A stretch of 64,000 nt of DNA, from contig WPIO01000016.1 in assembly GCA_009760855.2 (NCBI GenBank), positions 1,581,001 to 1,645,000 on the forward strand. The letters run 5' to 3'. A program made the position numbers and the translations under genes. This document shows positions 61,880 through 64,000 of this stretch, piece by piece. The notes beneath the pieces are model-generated. The model had not been told where the DNA came from. It did not search any database and saw only the letters and a program-made list of their open reading frames with translations. The first letter of the stretch is position 1; each line of letters opens with the position of its first letter. Source of the DNA: Cristatella mucedo. Taxonomy: Eukaryota > Bryozoa > Phylactolaemata > Cristatellidae.

Positions 61880-63456
61880 AGCAGAATGTTTGCCCACGCC
61901 CAGGCGGCCTGTGGTTTACCACAGGCAATACACTAGCTTGGTGTACTAAGCCCAAGCTTGAGAAAGCCTATACAAGATCAGGATTAATTGTCCATCGTCA
62001 GGCATACCAGGACTACTGTAGATCATACCAGTCGATCCTAGCAAAGGCCAAGTCTAGCTTCTACAAAAATATTGTTGAATCCCAGGTGCACAATGCAAAA
62101 TTACTGACGTCTACCATCAACCATCTCCTTAACCGCTCCCAGGTTAGCTCCTTACCTAGTGATCCTTGTGATGACCTAACCGATCACATCTCTAGCTTTT
62201 TTGTCAGCAAGGTAGACAAGATCAGGGAGTCCATCCCTAATGTTGCAGCATCGCCTATGGACCCCTGTCCCTCAATTACATCAACACAGAACTCCTGTTC
62301 ATCAATTCAGTTCACTACATCGATGTCTACATTAAAGGAGGACACTGGCAACCTTACCTTGAAATTCATCTTCCAGTCAAAGGAGGAGACTACTAGTGCT
62401 CCTGTAGATCCTATTCCCATTTTCCTACACCTACGATGCTTACTTAAATCTGCTGGTGCCGTGCATAACTAACATAGTAAATATGTCCTTGGCCTCAGGT
62501 CATGTCCGGGCACCTTTCAAAAAGGCTGTTGTTAGGCAACTAATTAAGAAAGCATTGCTAGACCACGAGGAGTTGAGGACCTTCTGTCCAGTCTCCCTCC
62601 TCCCATTCCTATCAGACAGTGGAACGAATTGTGGCAGACCAACTGAACTCTTATATTGAGACCTCAAACCAAACAAGCAAGTTACAGTCTGGGTTTTGAA
62701 ATAATCACTCCACTGAGTCAGCCTTGCATAGGGTGTATAACGACCTTCTCAGGAATGCAGGGTTGGGTAAAGTCTCACTGGTAAATCTTTACGCAGCATT
62801 CGATACTAGTGATCACTATATATGATCACTTAACCTTATATATATCTTCAATATTGGTCCATGCGTTTGTGACATTCCGTCTTGACTTCTGTAACTCACT
62901 GCTTGCTGGCCTACCGGCATGTGCAATCAGGCGATTACAGCTGATGCAAAGCTCCGCAGCTAGGCTGTCTGTCGTGAGCGTCGCAGTTGCCACATCTCAC
63001 CACTTCTTGCCGACCTGCACTGGCTACCAGTCAAGCAACGGATCGACTTCAAGGTTTTGTCGTTCACTTTTAGGTCACTTCATTCTTTGGCTCCAGCCTA
63101 TCTCTCAGATCTACTCCCCCACTAGGCCAAGCATCGTACCACCCGCTTTTCGGAATCCAAAAGTCTACAAATACCTCGTGCAAACCTTAAATCCTTTGGA
63201 GACCGTGCATTTAGTTCGTATGCTCCCAAAGCCTGGAATCCACTCCCGTCTTGCGTCAATACATCCCCTGACTTGACCACATTTAAAAAGAACTTAAAAA
63301 ACCTATTTAGGACAGCATTTAGTGGGTCCCTGTGATTCGTCCTTGATGTGCTTATGTGTGCTGACACTGTGCATGCTGCCACTAACCACATTCGCATGCT
63401 GACCCTGTGCATGTCACAACTAACCATGTTATTAATGTTTTTTATCAAGCATAAAT
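61880..63456 (+). mobile_element. LINE copy with internal deletion
   Basis: It starts upstream of the RT domain (residues DHISSFFVSKVDKIRESIP are readable) and reaches the FDT(I)DH block near 62800. It then jumps to the thumb region (LVHAFVTFRLDFCNSLLAGL, 62850). The ORF end and 3' UTR follow. The RT centre with the catalytic YADD is absent. Several frame breaks. Confidence 0.85.
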
Positions 63457-63471
63457 ATAAATAAATAAATA

Positions 63472-63606
63472 AAATTCATTTATATAGCACCCCAAGAGAA
63501 CTTAATCTCCATTCAGGCGCTTCACATATGCCTCAGGGTTCGAGCCCACGACCTCAGTCAGACCTTGGTCAGAGCGAGCACCTTAACCACTAGACCAAAC
63601 CAGCTC
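63472..63606 (-). mobile_element. tRNA-derived SINE, family 1, nested in LINE 3' UTR
   Basis: A well-preserved minus-strand copy. Tail: 'atttatatagcaccccaaga', then 'gcgcttcacatatgcctcag'. Head: 'tctagtggttaaggtgctcg', with the B-box 'gggttcgagccc' on the minus strand. It interrupts the LINE 3' UTR between 63456 and 63607, so it inserted later. Confidence 0.88.
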
Positions 63607-63765
63607 GACAATGATATTACTCAATGAAGCATGATATTACTCAATACTCAATCGTGTTTCCCTTTGCAGCAAATGTAAAGCACATAGAGAGAGATTGAGT
63701 TCTCTGAGGACGCTTTATTAAGTGCATTATTACTATTATTATTAACATTATCATCATCATCATTG
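63607..63765 (+). mobile_element. LINE tail right of the nested SINE
   Basis: The 3' UTR end, the hairpin tail (63676-63720) and an ATT/ATC run. It completes the LINE that begins at 61880. Confidence 0.8.
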
Positions 63766-63767
63766 CA

Positions 63768-64000
63768 AAGTCTCCGTGAGCATCTCTCTTCTCGCCTGGG
63801 CATCACTCACACTGCACTGCAATGGTTCAGGTTCTACCTCAGTGGGAGACTCCAGACTATTGATGTGACCGGACAAAGATCATCTGCGGAACCACTTAGG
63901 TATGGGTTAACTCGGGACTCTATGCTCGGTCCGCTTCTTTTAAAAGTTTATACTCTCCTTCTTGCCGATGTGATCGTCAAGCGCAATCTAGGCTTTCCCT
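63768..64000 (+). mobile_element. LINE RT middle fragment at the window edge
   Basis: It reads HLSSRLGITHTALQWFRFYL and LQTIDVTGQRSSAEPLRYGL, up to the start of the block before YADD. It begins at nearly the same LINE position where the copy at 61880 breaks off. It continues beyond the window. Confidence 0.8.

Overview
The window is nuclear DNA of an animal, most likely an invertebrate. Genes are split by GT-AG introns of about 0.1-3.5 kb, the recognisable proteins are animal families, and much of the sequence between them is microsatellite, minisatellite and degraded retroelement. The species cannot be named from the sequence. All exon boundaries below were assigned by reading splice signals and checking that reading frames join, not from transcripts.

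Layout. (1) 1-6187: no gene recognised; one tRNA-derived SINE, a degenerate ~180-bp repeat and a 24-bp minisatellite. (2) 6188-19366, + strand: eleven exons of a class I alpha-mannosidase, orthologous to ER mannosidase I (MAN1B1, GH47). They join without a break into 592 residues; only the start of the cytosolic tail is missing. The introns hold LINE and SINE copies and a 184-bp hAT element resembling the horizontally transferred SPIN family. (3) 20357-26410, - strand: a three-exon FAM78-family gene with a Gly/Ser-rich repeat inserted in its conserved domain. (4) 33460-36537, - strand: a second, diverged FAM78-family gene in the same orientation with the same intron phases. (5) 41410-45079, - strand: a two-exon TRIM-like gene (RING, two B-boxes, coiled coil, repetitive C-terminal domain) broken only by three in-frame TGA codons. 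(6) 48436-50360, + strand: a 5'-truncated LINE with an intact reverse transcriptase frame. (7) 52295-52587, + strand: two terminal exons of a protein I do not recognise. (8) 54807-58815, - strand: five 3' exons of an ODF2 (cenexin)-like coiled-coil centriole/cilium protein. (9) 59.2-64.0 kb: SINE and LINE remnants, including a LINE whose middle segment lies downstream of its own 3' end.

Mobile DNA dominates. One LINE family of CR1/L2 type has about twenty copies or tails here, in both orientations. Its 3' end is a hairpin followed by (ATT)n. A tRNA-derived SINE family ends in a closely related hairpin, which suggests it borrows the LINE reverse transcriptase. A second tRNA-derived SINE family has an unrelated tail. 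Long CT/GA arrays are frequent, and one has grown inside the hairpin of a LINE tail.

The genes do not form a functional unit: ER glycan trimming, a FAM78 pair of unknown role, a TRIM-like protein and a centriolar component are unrelated neighbours. No evidence was seen for a prokaryotic-style system, CRISPR array, rRNA or true tRNA gene.
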